Numbered from the stretch's first letter, positions 1 through 8,750 are shown. The stretch is 64,000 nt of DNA from an uncultured Gemmatimonadota bacterium (GCA_902825965.1 CADEDA010000009.1:85585-149584), one strand, 5' to 3'. The notes: generated by a model not told the origin, from the letters alone. A program made the numbers and translations.

Positions 1-163
1 GGGCATCCACCCCGCCTTCGGTGCCGTCACGCTCGCACAACTGCTCTCCACCTGGGTCGTGCACGATCTCGGCCACCTCGCGCAGACGTCGCGCGTCATG
101 GCCAAGCGCTACCGCGACGACGTCGGGCCGTGGAGGGCCTACCTGCCGATCCTCGATCGCTAG
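1..163 (+). CDS. DinB family protein, C-terminal fragment
   Basis: This is the last 53 residues of a gene whose start lies left of the window, read in frame from base 2 to the TAG at 161-163. The visible tail has the pattern [32 protein letters not shown] followed by VGPWRAYLP. That is the usual end of DinB-like four-helix-bundle proteins, where the second conserved His (here in HDLGHLAQ) helps bind a metal. DinB-like proteins include thiol-dependent metalloenzymes and many members of unknown substrate, so no specific reaction can be given. The next gene starts 11 bases downstream and may be co-transcribed. Confidence 0.75.
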   Translation, partial: GIHPAFGAVTLAQLLSTWVVHDLGHLAQTSRVMAKRYRDDVGPWRAYLPILDR

Positions 164-174
164 GAGGTCGTGGT

Positions 175-771
175 ATGAGGACCCGTGCCGTCAGCCTGAT
201 CGCCGTGATCGCCGTGATCGCCGCGCTCGTGGTGACGCCGGCGGATCGCGTGGACGCCCAAGCGCCGGGCAGCACGCGCCTCCGTCTCGGTCGCGACACC
301 GTCATCGCCGGACTCGGCTGCGGCCCCACCGGCCGCGCCTACCTGGTGGTGCATCCCAACGGTGTGGTCGATGAGTGCCCGCTGTCGCGGGACTCCGTCG
401 TGGAGGGCCACGCCCTGCCCAAAGGCACCTGGATCCAGCAGACACCAGAGGCGCTCATGTTCGCAGCCTGGTTGCCGCGCGATGTCGAGTTGCAGGGCGT
501 GCTCTGCAAGGGCACCGGCTACAAAGGCTGGTCGGTGCGGTTCCACCCTGACGGCCGTCTCGCGAGCTGTTTCCTCGCGAAGGACCGCGAGATCGATGGC
601 GTTCCCTGCATGGGCGGGTCGTTCCTGCGCGAGATGCGCGGCAGCACGCAGGTCAGCCTGCAGGCGAACGGCCGACTGTACAGCTGCCGGGTTGCGTACC
701 GCGTGACCATCGATGGCCGCACCTATCCCAAGGGCGCGCGGTTCGCACGCCAACCATCCGGCACCACGTAG
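175..771 (+). CDS. secreted protein of unknown function with internal repeats
   Basis: The product has 198 residues. The ATG at 175 was chosen because a perfect AGGAGG lies at 162-167 and because it opens a clear signal peptide: MRTR, then a hydrophobic stretch, then a VDA-Q-like cleavage region near residue 27. An in-frame ATG at 130 lies inside the upstream gene and would bury the signal. The mature part repeats a loose unit of about 45 residues, a hydrophobic-x-G-x-x-C turn followed by a Gly-rich turn, F/V-x-x-(D/N)G-R-L and SC. It has six or more cysteines, which suits an exported disulfide-bonded protein. I do not recognise the family. It follows the DinB gene closely. Confidence 0.7.
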   Translation: MRTRAVSLIAVIAVIAALVVTPADRVDAQAPGSTRLRLGRDTVIAGLGCGPTGRAYLVVHPNGVVDECPLSRDSVVEGHALPKGTWIQQTPEALMFAAWLPRDVELQGVLCKGTGYKGWSVRFHPDGRLASCFLAKDREIDGVPCMGGSFLREMRGSTQVSLQANGRLYSCRVAYRVTIDGRTYPKGARFARQPSGTT

Positions 772-848
772 CGTGACGGTCCCCGTTGCGATTGGTCGGG
801 GGGCGTCGTTCTAAGGGGGTCGTTCGCCCCCGCCATCCAGGAGTCCTC

Positions 849-1805
849 ATGCGTCGCAGCCCGTTCGTCCTCGCCGTCCTCGCCCTTGCGCTTTCGGTGA
901 CGGCGGCGCCGGCGCAGGGCCCCAAACAAGCCGTCGCACCGGTGGACAGCAGCGCGCCTCGCGACGCCGCATCCCTCGACTCCGTCGCACAGGCCGAAGC
1001 GGCAGCGCGCGCGGAGTTCCTCGCCAAGCTCCAGCGGAAGTCGGGGCGGATCGAACTCGATGGCGGGTTCGCACGCCTCGACCTGCCGGCCACCGTGGAC
1101 TTCCTCGACCCGCGGAGCGCCAAGCTCCTCATCGAGGACGGCTGGGGCAATCCGCCCGGCACGGGCTCCGGCCTGCTCGGCATGATCATCCCCGCCAACC
1201 TCGACCCGCTGAGCGAGGAATCGTGGGGCATCGCGATCCAGTTCAACGACGACGGGTACGTATCGGACAAGGACGCGAAGGAGATCGACTTCACCGCCCT
1301 GCTCAAGGAGATGCAGGACGCGACCGAGGAGTCCAACGAGTTGCGTGCGAAGGAAGGCTATCCGCCCGTGCGCCTGCTCGGATGGGCGGAGCCGCCGACC
1401 TACGACGCCACGACACACAAGCTCTATTGGGCCAAGGAGCTCGAGTTCGGCGGCGACTCGGCGCACACGCTCAACTACGCCGTGCGCATCCTCGGGCGGC
1501 GGGGTGTGCTCGAACTGAGCGCGATCGCCGGCATGAACCAGCTCGACATCATCCGCGGCGAGGTGCAGCAGCTGCTGCCGGCCGTCGAGTTCAATGAGGG
1601 GCACCGCTACGCCGACTACGTGGAGGGCAGCGACAAGGTCGCGACCTACGGGCTCACCGCGTTGGTGGCTGGCGCCGTGGCCACCAAGGCCGGCTTCTTC
1701 AAGGTGTTGTTCGCGGGGCTCCTGGCGGCGAAGAAGTTCCTCGTGATCGGGGCGATCGCCCTGTTCGCGGGCGCGCGGAAGCTGTTCGCGAAGAAGGCCG
1801 CGTGA
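849..1805 (+). CDS. DUF2167 family membrane protein
   Basis: The product has 318 residues. It starts with MRRS and a signal peptide ending near APAQG, preceded by AGGAG at 839-843. The body (about residues 50-260) matches what I know of DUF2167 proteins: an N-terminal GxIxL-G-A-L-x-LP segment, LIEDGWGNPP, a D-G-YVSDxDAxxID loop, GYPPVxLLGWAEPPxYD, KLYWAKEL and LNYAxRILGRRGVLxLxA. Two hydrophobic segments follow near residues 272-310, with a Lys-rich end (RKLFAKKAA), so the protein is probably anchored in the inner membrane with its main domain in the periplasm. The molecular function of the family is unknown. It is followed 32 bases later by a DUF6929-like gene on the same strand. Confidence 0.85.
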   Translation: MRRSPFVLAVLALALSVTAAPAQGPKQAVAPVDSSAPRDAASLDSVAQAEAAARAEFLAKLQRKSGRIELDGGFARLDLPATVDFLDPRSAKLLIEDGWGNPPGTGSGLLGMIIPANLDPLSEESWGIAIQFNDDGYVSDKDAKEIDFTALLKEMQDATEESNELRAKEGYPPVRLLGWAEPPTYDATTHKLYWAKELEFGGDSAHTLNYAVRILGRRGVLELSAIAGMNQLDIIRGEVQQLLPAVEFNEGHRYADYVEGSDKVATYGLTALVAGAVATKAGFFKVLFAGLLAAKKFLVIGAIALFAGARKLFAKKAA

Positions 1806-1837
1806 CCGCGCGGCCGCGGCACGCCGGACCCCGCTGA

Positions 1838-2833
1838 ATGGCGCAGGTCCGGCGCGCCTTCGCCGACGACCGGCTCACCGCGACCATCCTGTCGCGTCGA
1901 CCGCTGCACTATCGCGCGGTCGCCCATCCCGCGCTCGACCGTCCGCCGCACGTCCGCGCCGGCTCGTCCATCACCTGGGTCGGCGCGCGCCTGGCCCTGG
2001 TGCAGGACGATGCCAACTTCGTGGCCGTCGTCGATCCGCGCACGGCCCTCGCCCGCTCCATCGCATTGCCCGCGGGCGAGGAGGGCAAGCGGCACTTCGA
2101 CGACATCCGCGGCAACAAGAAGTACAAGCTCGACCTGGAGTCCTGCTGCACCGTCGAGGGTGAGAGCGGCAGCATGCTGCTCGCCCTCGGCTCCGGCTCG
2201 AAGAAGCGGCGGCGACGCGTCGTGACGGTGGAGTCGATCAGTGCACGCGCGCCACGCGTCTCGCTCATCGACGCCGAGTCGCTGTACGTCGCCCTCGAAG
2301 CGGTGGAGGCCTTCGCCGGGAGCGACATGAACATCGAGGGCGCCCTCGCGTTGCCGCGCACGCTCCGGCTGTTCTCGCGCGGCAACGGTGAGGCCAAACG
2401 GGGACGTGTGCCCGTGAACGCCACCTGCGACCTCGAGATGACCGACCTGCTGCGGTATCTCGCCGAACCGCGCACGGCACCGTTGCCCGTGCCCATGGCC
2501 GTCACGCGATTCGAACTCGGCCTGCTGGACGGCCTGCCCCTCGGCTTCACCGACGCCACACTGGCCGGCGAGCGCGTGCTCTACACCGCCGCCGCCGAGG
2601 CGTCGAAGGATGCGAGCGAGGACGGGGAGGTGACCGGGTCGGTGCTCGGCATCATCCCCGAGCGCGGCGACCTGCGCTACGCGCCGCTCCGTGACGAGCA
2701 CGGCGCGCGCAGTCGGGACAAGGTGGAGGGGATCGTGGCGATCCCGGGAGCCGCCGACCGAGTGTACATCGTCATCGACCCGGACGACGCCACGCGGCCC
2801 TCGGAACTCTGCGAAGTGCGGTTCGCGGGTTAG
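1838..2833 (+). CDS. DUF6929-like protein, predicted beta-propeller
   Basis: The product has 331 residues and no signal peptide. Family-like signatures are a start with LSRRPLHYRA, then RPPHVRAGSSITWVG.RLALVQDDANF.A.VDP, LPAG..G.RHFDDIRGNKKYKLDLE and ALGSGS. From memory these fit the DUF6929 family, which is likely a six- or seven-bladed propeller related to phytase-like and esterase-like proteins. The function is unknown. The ribosome binding site before ATG 1838 is poor, so the start is less certain than the body. Its stop overlaps the stop of the opposite-strand DUF937 gene by 4 bases. Confidence 0.75.
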   Translation: MAQVRRAFADDRLTATILSRRPLHYRAVAHPALDRPPHVRAGSSITWVGARLALVQDDANFVAVVDPRTALARSIALPAGEEGKRHFDDIRGNKKYKLDLESCCTVEGESGSMLLALGSGSKKRRRRVVTVESISARAPRVSLIDAESLYVALEAVEAFAGSDMNIEGALALPRTLRLFSRGNGEAKRGRVPVNATCDLEMTDLLRYLAEPRTAPLPVPMAVTRFELGLLDGLPLGFTDATLAGERVLYTAAAEASKDASEDGEVTGSVLGIIPERGDLRYAPLRDEHGARSRDKVEGIVAIPGAADRVYIVIDPDDATRPSELCEVRFAG

Positions 2834-3411
2834 CGCTTCATCAGCTTCATGATGTCATCGAGCGGATTCCCGTCGCCGTCCGCATCGAACATCTTCGCGA
2901 TCCCGCCGAGGCCGCCCAAGGCAGCACCTCCGCCACCCGCGGCACCCCCCAACAGCCCGCCGAGCATGCCACCCAGCCCCGCACTCGGGGCGGACGGAGC
3001 GGCCCCGGCGCCCTGCTTCGCCATCATGCCGGTCACCACCATGGCGAGCATGGGGAGCATCTTCTTGAGCACCGACGCATCCACCCCGGACTGTGCGGCC
3101 GCGTTCTGCGCGACGGCACGACTCACGTCCTTGGAGCCGAAGATGGCGCCGAGCACGTCGTTGCCCTTGGTGACATCGGTGGCCTGAGGGGCGAGCACGT
3201 TGTCGAGCAGCGCGCCGCCGCCGAGCTTGCCGATCAACCCGCCCAGTCCATCCATGCCGTCCGGTGCGGCCTGCGCCTGCTTCTTGAACCCGCCGACGAT
3301 CGCCGGCACCAACGCCGCAGCGCCGGATTTCGCCTGGGCCTCGGTCACGCCGAGCTCCTTCGCGATGGACTGGAGGCCGCCCATCTGCGCGATCATGTCG
3401 GTGACGTTCAT
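2830..3411 (-). CDS. DUF937/YidB-like protein with acidic C-terminal loop
   Basis: The product has 193 residues and is small, Gly/Ala-rich and helical. The N-terminal half (LGVTEAQAKSGAAALVPAIVGGFKKQA, then GNDVLGAIFGSKDVSRAVAQNAAAQSGVD, then KMLPMLA) fits DUF937, the YidB-like family of unknown role. A Gly-rich linker at about residues 145-170 leads to FDADGDGNPLDDIM, an EF-hand/dockerin-like DxDGDG loop that could bind calcium. It ends at the stop of the convergent DUF6929-like gene and is transcribed away from the zinc peptidase gene, sharing a 78-base intergenic region with it. Confidence 0.8.
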   Translation of the reverse strand: MNVTDMIAQMGGLQSIAKELGVTEAQAKSGAAALVPAIVGGFKKQAQAAPDGMDGLGGLIGKLGGGALLDNVLAPQATDVTKGNDVLGAIFGSKDVSRAVAQNAAAQSGVDASVLKKMLPMLAMVVTGMMAKQGAGAAPSAPSAGLGGMLGGLLGGAAGGGGAALGGLGGIAKMFDADGDGNPLDDIMKLMKR

Positions 3412-3455
3412 GTGTCGGGTCTCGGTAGGGGTGTGTGGCTGAGGCGCTGAACCAG

Positions 3456-3461
3456 TATACT
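3456..3461 (+). promoter_or_regulatory. possible -10 element (TATACT) between divergent genes
   Basis: TATACT sits inside the 8-bp palindrome AGTATACT in the gap between the DUF937 gene and the zinc peptidase gene. It would give a leader of about 22 bases for the peptidase. Because it is palindromic it could also serve the opposite strand. No good -35 is visible at 16-18 bp on the plus strand, so this is only a candidate. Confidence 0.3.
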
Positions 3462-3489
3462 ATCCGCACCTCCCCACAGCGAGTTCGAC

Positions 3490-4332
3490 ATGCGTTGGCG
3501 CGATACCGGACGCTCCTCCAACCTCGAAGACCGTCGCGGCGGCGGTGGCCGCCGCGCAGGGGGCATCGGCCTGGTCGGCATCGTCCTCGCGCTCGGCATC
3601 TCCTTCTTCACCGGCGTCAATCCGCTCGAGATCCTCGGCGTGGTGGGCACCGTCGCCGACGGCGGTAGCGCGGCGCCGGAGGCCGCACCGATCGAGGACG
3701 CGGCCGAGGAGCCGATGGTGCGGTTCCTGTCGTCGGCGCTCGACGACGCGCAGCACACCTGGCGTGAACTGCTGGCACAGGAGGGACAGCAGTATCCGGA
3801 CGCGAAGCTCGTGCTCTTCCGCCAGACGGTGAACTCGGCCTGCGGCAACGCCTCCTCGGCGATGGGCCCGTTCTACTGCCCCGGCGATCAGAAGGTCTAC
3901 ATCGACCTCGAGTTCTACGACCAGCTCGAACGCAGCTACGGCGCACCCGGCGACTTCGCGCAGGTGTATGTGCTGGCGCATGAGATCGGGCACCACGTGC
4001 AGCACGTGCTCGGGACGGAGCGCGCGATGCGACAGGCCCAACAGGCCAATCCGTCGCAGCGGAATGCGCTGAGTGTCGCGATGGAACTGCAGGCCGACTG
4101 CTATGCCGGCGTCTGGGCCAACCGCGTCGCGAAGCGCGGCGACCTCGAAGCCGGTGACATCGAGGAGGGGCTCGGGGCGGCCTCCGCCGTGGGCGACGAC
4201 CGCCTGCAGCAGCAGGCGCGGGGGGAGGTGAATCCCGAGAGCTTCACTCATGGAAGCAGCGCGCAGCGGATGCAGTGGTTCCGGGTCGGGTTCGAGAGCG
4301 GGATGCCGGGGCGCTGCGACACCTTCCGCTGA
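3490..4332 (+). CDS. neutral zinc metallopeptidase, YpfJ family
   Basis: The product has 280 residues, close to the usual length of YpfJ/KPN_02809-type proteins. The N-terminus reads MRWRD.GRSSN.EDRRGGGG.R, a hallmark of the family. One membrane segment follows at about residues 25-45, then a domain outside the cytoplasm. The zinc site is clear: HEIGHH with His164, Glu165 and His168, and a third ligand Glu199 in ELQADCYAGVW. The family-typical AC...GPFYCP.DQ.VYIDL motif precedes the site, and the tail has HG...QRM.WF..GFE.G....CDTF. The substrate is unknown. The gene is apparently monocistronic, with 90 bases to the sensor kinase. Confidence 0.93.
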   Translation: MRWRDTGRSSNLEDRRGGGGRRAGGIGLVGIVLALGISFFTGVNPLEILGVVGTVADGGSAAPEAAPIEDAAEEPMVRFLSSALDDAQHTWRELLAQEGQQYPDAKLVLFRQTVNSACGNASSAMGPFYCPGDQKVYIDLEFYDQLERSYGAPGDFAQVYVLAHEIGHHVQHVLGTERAMRQAQQANPSQRNALSVAMELQADCYAGVWANRVAKRGDLEAGDIEEGLGAASAVGDDRLQQQARGEVNPESFTHGSSAQRMQWFRVGFESGMPGRCDTFR

Positions 4333-4422
4333 GCCGCGACGAGCGAGGGAGAGCGGGAGGGAGGTAGACGAGGGGCCGGGTGATGGCTGGCAGGCTGGTG
4401 TAGCGCTGCACAGCTTTATCCA

Positions 4423-6873
4423 ATGGAGCCTCTGCCGTTCCTTCGACATCGGCCGGTCCTCTCCAATGTGCTGCTCGCGCTGCTCTATGCGGCGATCGGG
4501 CAAGCCACCCTCGCGCTGGGGGAATCCGGAGGTGTCGAACTCCGGCGTGTGATCTGGGCCTCCAGCGGTGTGGCAGTCACGGCCGGACTGCTCCTGCCCT
4601 TCCCCGTGTGGATCGGCGCCGGCATCGGCGGCGCGATCGCCTCGTGGCTGGCCGGCGCGGTCCCCCTGCACATCGTCGGCACCGGCGTCGCCAACGGGCT
4701 GGAAGTCGCGCTCGTGGTGGCGCTGCTGCGTGCGGTGCAGTTCGACGCCGCGCTCTCGCGCGTTCGGGACATCCTGTACCTGATGGTCCTCGGTTCGGGC
4801 GCGGCCGCAGCCGTCTCCGCGCTGCTGAGCGTGATCTCGCTCAAGGCCGTCGGTGGTGTGCCCGACGGCGCGTTCCTGCGGATCTACGTCCTCTGGTGGC
4901 TGACGCATGCGATGGGCATCCTGGTGCTGGTGCCGGTGGGCCTCACGCTCACGCTCAACGGCACCGCGCTCCGGCGGCGGCACCCGGTGGAAGTCATCGG
5001 CACCCTCTCGGCGGTAGCGGTGCTCAGCGCCTTCCCCTTCGCGGTGCGCGAGGACGGGGTGCTCGCGCGACTCTTCTTCGTGCCCATCCCGCTGCTCATC
5101 TGGGCGTCGATGCGGCTGGGGATGGCGGGCGCGGCGTTCGGCGGGCTGGTGTCGACCCTCATCGCGATGTACGCGGCCGTGCGGCACTGGGGGCCGCTGG
5201 CCATCGGCACGCCGAGCGAGACCCTGCTTCTCACCTTGGTGTTCTCCACCGTCGTGATGACCTCCACGCTGATGGCGGCCGCGCTGGTGCAAGGCACCGA
5301 GCGCGCGACGGCCGAGCATCAATCGGGGGAGCGGCGGCTGCGCGCGGTGCTCGATGCCGCGAGTGAGGGCATCGTCGTGGCCGATGCCGACGGGATGGTG
5401 ACACACGTCAACCGTGCGGCCACGACCATCTGGCCCGCGACCCTTCCCGTCCCTGCGCTCACGGAACCGGTGGAGCGCTTCCTCGCCCCGCTGGCCAACT
5501 ACGTCGCGACACCGGACGCCCGCGCGGTGCTCGCCGTCGCGCCCGGGGCGGTGGTGGCGCGTGGCACGCTGCTGCTGCCGGACAACCGCACCTGGGAGAT
5601 CGACGTCGACCCGCTGTCCGACCTCGCCACCGCGGGTGGGCGGGTCTGGTCGTTCCGCGACGTGAGCGACCGCGTGCGCGCCGAGGAGGAGCGGCGACGC
5701 CTCGAGGCGCAGCTGCTGCACACGCAGAAGCTCGAGAGCCTCGGGGTGCTCGCCGGCGGCATCGCGCACGACTTCAACAACCTGCTGATGGGCATCCGCG
5801 GCCGCGCGGAACTCATCGAGATGCACACGCCGCTGCCGGGCGAGATCCGCGACGACGTCGAGGGCATCCTGCGGACCTCGGACGAAGCCGCGGCGCTCTG
5901 CCGGCAGATGCTCGCGTATGCCGGCCGCGGCGCCATCGAGGTGCGGACCGTCGATCTCTCCGCCTGCGCCCGGGAGATCCAGGACATGCTGCGCGTCTCG
6001 GTCTCGCGTCGGGTCTCGCTGGTGCTCGACCTCTGCGAGACGCCACTGCCGGTCGCCGGCGACATCACACAACTGCGCCAGATCATCCTGAACCTCGTCA
6101 CCAACGCGTCCGACGCGGTCGAGGCCACCGGGCGCGGGGGCACGGTGCGCGTGCGTACGTTCCGCGCACCGCTGGACCGCGGATGGGCCAGCCGCCAGGT
6201 GCTCGCCCCGGAGCGCACCGACGAACCGTTCGCCATCCTCGAGGTCTCCGACGACGGCGTCGGCATGGACGAGGCGACGGCACAACAGGTGTTCGATCCC
6301 TTCTTCTCGTCCAAGGGCGCGGGGCGCGGGCTGGGACTCGCCTCCTCGCTCGGGGTCATCCGCAGCCACAAGGGTGCGCTCGCGCTCACCTCCAACCCGG
6401 GGACGGGCAGTCGCTTCGAGGTGGCCCTGCCGCTGGCGACCACCGCCTCGGCCGTGCCGCCCAGCGACGCGCAGCGCTCACCACTCGCCGCGTACGCGGG
6501 ACGCACGGTGCTCGTGGTGGACGACGAGGACGGCGTGCGCACCGTGGTCACGCGCATGCTCACCGCCGCCGGACTGCGCGTGCGGCAGGCGGTGGACGGG
6601 GACGAGGCACTGGCGAGCCTCGCGCGGCCCGACGGTCGTGAGATCGATCTCGTGCTGCTCGACCTCACGATGCCCAACCGCAGCGGCCCGGCGACGCTCA
6701 CCGAGATGCGCGCGCGCGGGATCGGCATCCCGGTGATCATCGCGAGCGGGTTCTCGGCCGAAGCCGTGCCCGAGGGAGCCGGGATCGCCGCGTTCGTGCA
6801 GAAGCCGTTCAAGCGCGAGGCGCTCGAGTTCGCGATCGCATCCGCCCTCAACGACGGCCCGGCGGCGCGATGA
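4423..6873 (+). CDS. MASE1-PAS hybrid histidine kinase with C-terminal receiver
   Basis: The product has 816 residues. Residues ~8-280 hold eight or so membrane segments of MASE1 type (IWASSGVAVTAGLLLP..VWIGAGIG, then THAMGILVLVPVGL). A PAS-like region follows (~300-415), then a HisKA-type phosphoacceptor helix with His449 in GGIAHDFNNLL. The ATPase domain has N-box NLVTNASDAV, G1 DDGVGMD and G2 GRGLGLAS. A CheY-like receiver occupies ~695-810, with the acidic pair Asp700/Asp701 and phospho-acceptor Asp747 in LLDLTMP. It therefore predicts a membrane sensor that phosphorylates its own receiver; no output regulator or Hpt gene is adjacent. Its stop overlaps the next start (ATGA), so the nitrilase-family gene is probably translated with it. 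Confidence 0.92.
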   Translation: MEPLPFLRHRPVLSNVLLALLYAAIGQATLALGESGGVELRRVIWASSGVAVTAGLLLPFPVWIGAGIGGAIASWLAGAVPLHIVGTGVANGLEVALVVALLRAVQFDAALSRVRDILYLMVLGSGAAAAVSALLSVISLKAVGGVPDGAFLRIYVLWWLTHAMGILVLVPVGLTLTLNGTALRRRHPVEVIGTLSAVAVLSAFPFAVREDGVLARLFFVPIPLLIWASMRLGMAGAAFGGLVSTLIAMYAAVRHWGPLAIGTPSETLLLTLVFSTVVMTSTLMAAALVQGTERATAEHQSGERRLRAVLDAASEGIVVADADGMVTHVNRAATTIWPATLPVPALTEPVERFLAPLANYVATPDARAVLAVAPGAVVARGTLLLPDNRTWEIDVDPLSDLATAGGRVWSFRDVSDRVRAEEERRRLEAQLLHTQKLESLGVLAGGIAHDFNNLLMGIRGRAELIEMHTPLPGEIRDDVEGILRTSDEAAALCRQMLAYAGRGAIEVRTVDLSACAREIQDMLRVSVSRRVSLVLDLCETPLPVAGDITQLRQIILNLVTNASDAVEATGRGGTVRVRTFRAPLDRGWASRQVLAPERTDEPFAILEVSDDGVGMDEATAQQVFDPFFSSKGAGRGLGLASSLGVIRSHKGALALTSNPGTGSRFEVALPLATTASAVPPSDAQRSPLAAYAGRTVLVVDDEDGVRTVVTRMLTAAGLRVRQAVDGDEALASLARPDGREIDLVLLDLTMPNRSGPATLTEMRARGIGIPVIIASGFSAEAVPEGAGIAAFVQKPFKREALEFAIASALNDGPAAR

Positions 6874-7694
6874 CGGTCATCGCCCTGGCGTCGCCGCGGG
6901 TGGCCACCTCGCTGTCCGACGGACTCGCACGCATCGATCGCCTCGCGGCGGAGGCGGCCGCACGAGCAGCCGTGGTCGTCGCGTTCCCCGAGGCCTACCT
7001 GCCCGGGCTCCGCGGCCAGGACTTCACGCCGTTCCCGTTCACGCCGGCGGACCAGGCGACCGCACTCGCCCAGGTGTCGGCGACCGCGCGACGGCTCGGG
7101 ATCGCGATCATCCTCGGCATGGAGCGTCTGGTGCCCGAGGGACGGCAGATCGGCGCCTGGGTGATCGACCGCGATGGCAGCCTGCTCGGGGTGCAGACCA
7201 AGAACCAGCTCGATCCCAGTGAGGATGCGTACTATGTCCCCGGCGACACGCGACAGCTGTTCGAGGTGGCCGGCCTGCGCTTCGGCGTCGCGATCTGCCA
7301 CGAGGGCTGGCGCTACCCGGAGACGGTGCGGTGGGCGGCGCAGCGCGGCGCCCACGTGGTGTTCCATCCCCAGCTCACCGGTCTCCAGCACAGCGGGCGG
7401 GTCCCCGCGCACTGGGGCGCGACGGACGCGCCGTACTACGAGAAGGCGATGATGATGCGCGCGATCGAGAACGCGATCTACTTCGCGAGCGTGAACTACG
7501 CGGTCCCGTTCCAGGAGTCCGCGACGTCGGTCGTCGACCCCAGCGGCGCACTCGTCGCGCACCTGCCCTACGGCGAGGAGGGCGTGCTGGTGGTGCCCCT
7601 CGACCTCGCGCGCGCCACGGGGCACCTGGCGCGGCGGTTCGCGCCGGCGCGCTATCGCGACGAGCGTCCGCGCGGGGCGTCGCCGAGCCAGTAG
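6870..7694 (+). CDS. carbon-nitrogen hydrolase (nitrilase superfamily)
   Basis: The product has 274 residues, normal for the superfamily. The Glu-Lys-Cys triad is intact: Glu41 in FPEAYLPG, Lys111 in TKNQLDP, and Cys143 in AICHEGWRYPE. These enzymes cleave non-peptide C-N bonds (amides, carbamoyls, nitriles) through a Cys thioester. The substrate cannot be read from the sequence, and QLDPSEDAYYVPG and HPQLTG are less common versions of the usual motifs. The protein is cytoplasmic, with no signal. It starts inside the stop codon of the sensor kinase, suggesting translational coupling. Its last 43 bases overlap the end of the convergent soxR gene. Confidence 0.88.
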   Translation: MTVIALASPRVATSLSDGLARIDRLAAEAAARAAVVVAFPEAYLPGLRGQDFTPFPFTPADQATALAQVSATARRLGIAIILGMERLVPEGRQIGAWVIDRDGSLLGVQTKNQLDPSEDAYYVPGDTRQLFEVAGLRFGVAICHEGWRYPETVRWAAQRGAHVVFHPQLTGLQHSGRVPAHWGATDAPYYEKAMMMRAIENAIYFASVNYAVPFQESATSVVDPSGALVAHLPYGEEGVLVVPLDLARATGHLARRFAPARYRDERPRGASPSQ

Positions 7695-8146
7695 CGCGGC
7701 CCCGGGCCCAACGCGGCCGCGCGGTCGCCGGGGTTGAGGACGTGGCAGCGCTGGAGGGAGAGACAGCCGCAGCCGATGCAGGTGGCGAGCCCGCGCTGCA
7801 AGCGACGGAGTTCCGCCATGCGCGACTCGATCTGCGATGCCCAGAGCGCGGACAGTCGGGCCCAGTCCCGGCGGGTGGGCGCGCGGCCCGCCGGGAATCG
7901 CGCGAGGGCATCACCGATCTGTTCGAGCGAGAGGCCCAGGCGTTGGGCGAAGAGGATGAAGGCCACCCGCCGCAGGGTGGCGCGCCAGTACCGTCGGTGG
8001 CCGGCGGCGGTCCGCGTCGCATGGATGAGCCCGCGTTCCTCGTAGAACCGCAGTGCCGAGGTCGCGACGCCGGTGCGCTCGGCGACCTCCCCGACGGTGA
8101 GCAGGCCCGGCACGGTGGCGGGGCCGGGGACACGGCGTGCTGGCAT
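7652..8146 (-). CDS. soxR: redox-sensitive transcriptional activator SoxR
   Basis: The product has 164 residues and is a MerR-family protein. It has an N-terminal winged helix (LTVGEVAERTGVATSALRFYEERGLI, RTAAGHRRYWR), a dimerisation helix, and a C-terminal [2Fe-2S] cluster motif with Cys123, Cys126, Cys128 and Cys134 (C-x2-C-x-C-x5-C), followed by LNPGDR. This is diagnostic for SoxR rather than other MerR proteins. SoxR responds to redox-cycling compounds and oxidants through the cluster. A near-perfect SoxR-type operator lies in the divergent gap at 8171-8201. No soxS gene is visible, so it probably acts directly on the facing membrane-protein gene, as in many non-enteric bacteria. Confidence 0.95.
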   Translation of the reverse strand: MPARRVPGPATVPGLLTVGEVAERTGVATSALRFYEERGLIHATRTAAGHRRYWRATLRRVAFILFAQRLGLSLEQIGDALARFPAGRAPTRRDWARLSALWASQIESRMAELRRLQRGLATCIGCGCLSLQRCHVLNPGDRAAALGPGPRYWLGDAPRGRSSR

Positions 8147-8170
8147 GCCGGAGCCTATGCGGCAGACTGC

Positions 8171-8201
8171 TTGACTTCAAGTGCACTTGAAGAACTAGAC
8201 T
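8171..8201 (+). promoter_or_regulatory. SoxR-type operator inside a 19-bp-spacer promoter
   Basis: The -35 TTGACT (8171-8176) and -10 TAGACT (8196-8201) are separated by 19 bp, the overlong spacer typical of MerR/SoxR-activated promoters. Inside lies a perfect 18-bp palindrome, CTTCAAGTGCACTTGAAG (8175-8192), closely resembling the known SoxR site (CCTCAAGTTAACTTGAGG in E. coli). It points at the membrane protein gene starting at 8238 and is 28 bases from the soxR start. Confidence 0.85.
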
Positions 8202-8237
8202 TCGCCCATCTGCCCGTCCCCCTCGACCCCCCGCGCC

Positions 8238-8750
8238 ATGTCCATCGAAGTCCTCGCCCTCCGGCTCGTCCACATCCTCGGCGGCATCTTCTGGTTGGGC
8301 GCCGGTGTGTTCTCGTCCGTCTTCCTCCTGCCGAGCCTCACGGCCGCACGCGTGAACCCCGGTCCGCTGTTCGCCGAACTCGAGCGTCGGCGCTACTTCA
8401 CCGTGCTGCCGGTCGTCGCGATCCTGACGATGCTCTCCGGCGCCCGGCTGCTCGCGATCGCCTCCGGCGGATTCCAGTCGAGCTACTTCGCCACGGGCCA
8501 GGGGCTGGCGTATGCGACCGGCGCGGTCCTCAGCCTCCTCACGTTCACGCTGGCCCTGGCCGTCAGCCGCCCGAGCAACGCCCGCGCGGCAGCCTTGCAG
8601 GAGAGCCTTGGCGCAGTCGCGGCCGAGCGACAGACCGAGGTCCAGCAGCGGATCGCGACACTCCGGCGGCGTGGCGCGGTCGCCACGACCATTGCGGTGG
8701 TCATGCTCACGGCGTCGGGGGCACTCATGGCGGTCGCGCGCTACCTGTAG
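8238..8750 (+). CDS. small four-helix membrane protein, predicted SoxR target
   Basis: The product has 170 residues and about four membrane segments (residues ~6-30, ~52-72, ~85-108, ~148-168). The first helix carries RLVHILGGIFWLGAGVF, which resembles the His-containing first helix of DUF2269/CopD-like membrane proteins, though I cannot place it firmly. A soluble, charged segment (~110-145) joins helices three and four. It faces soxR across a promoter whose spacer is filled by a SoxR palindrome, so it is very likely induced by redox-active compounds. A role in quinone or redox-compound handling is an inference from that control only. Confidence 0.75.
   Translation: MSIEVLALRLVHILGGIFWLGAGVFSSVFLLPSLTAARVNPGPLFAELERRRYFTVLPVVAILTMLSGARLLAIASGGFQSSYFATGQGLAYATGAVLSLLTFTLALAVSRPSNARAAALQESLGAVAAERQTEVQQRIATLRRRGAVATTIAVVMLTASGALMAVARYL

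Noticed and set aside
3460..6369. A 969-codon minus-strand open frame opposite the zinc peptidase and sensor kinase
   Set aside because: Low-complexity His/Arg/Gln-rich translation, no domain, while both plus-strand genes have complete family motifs.
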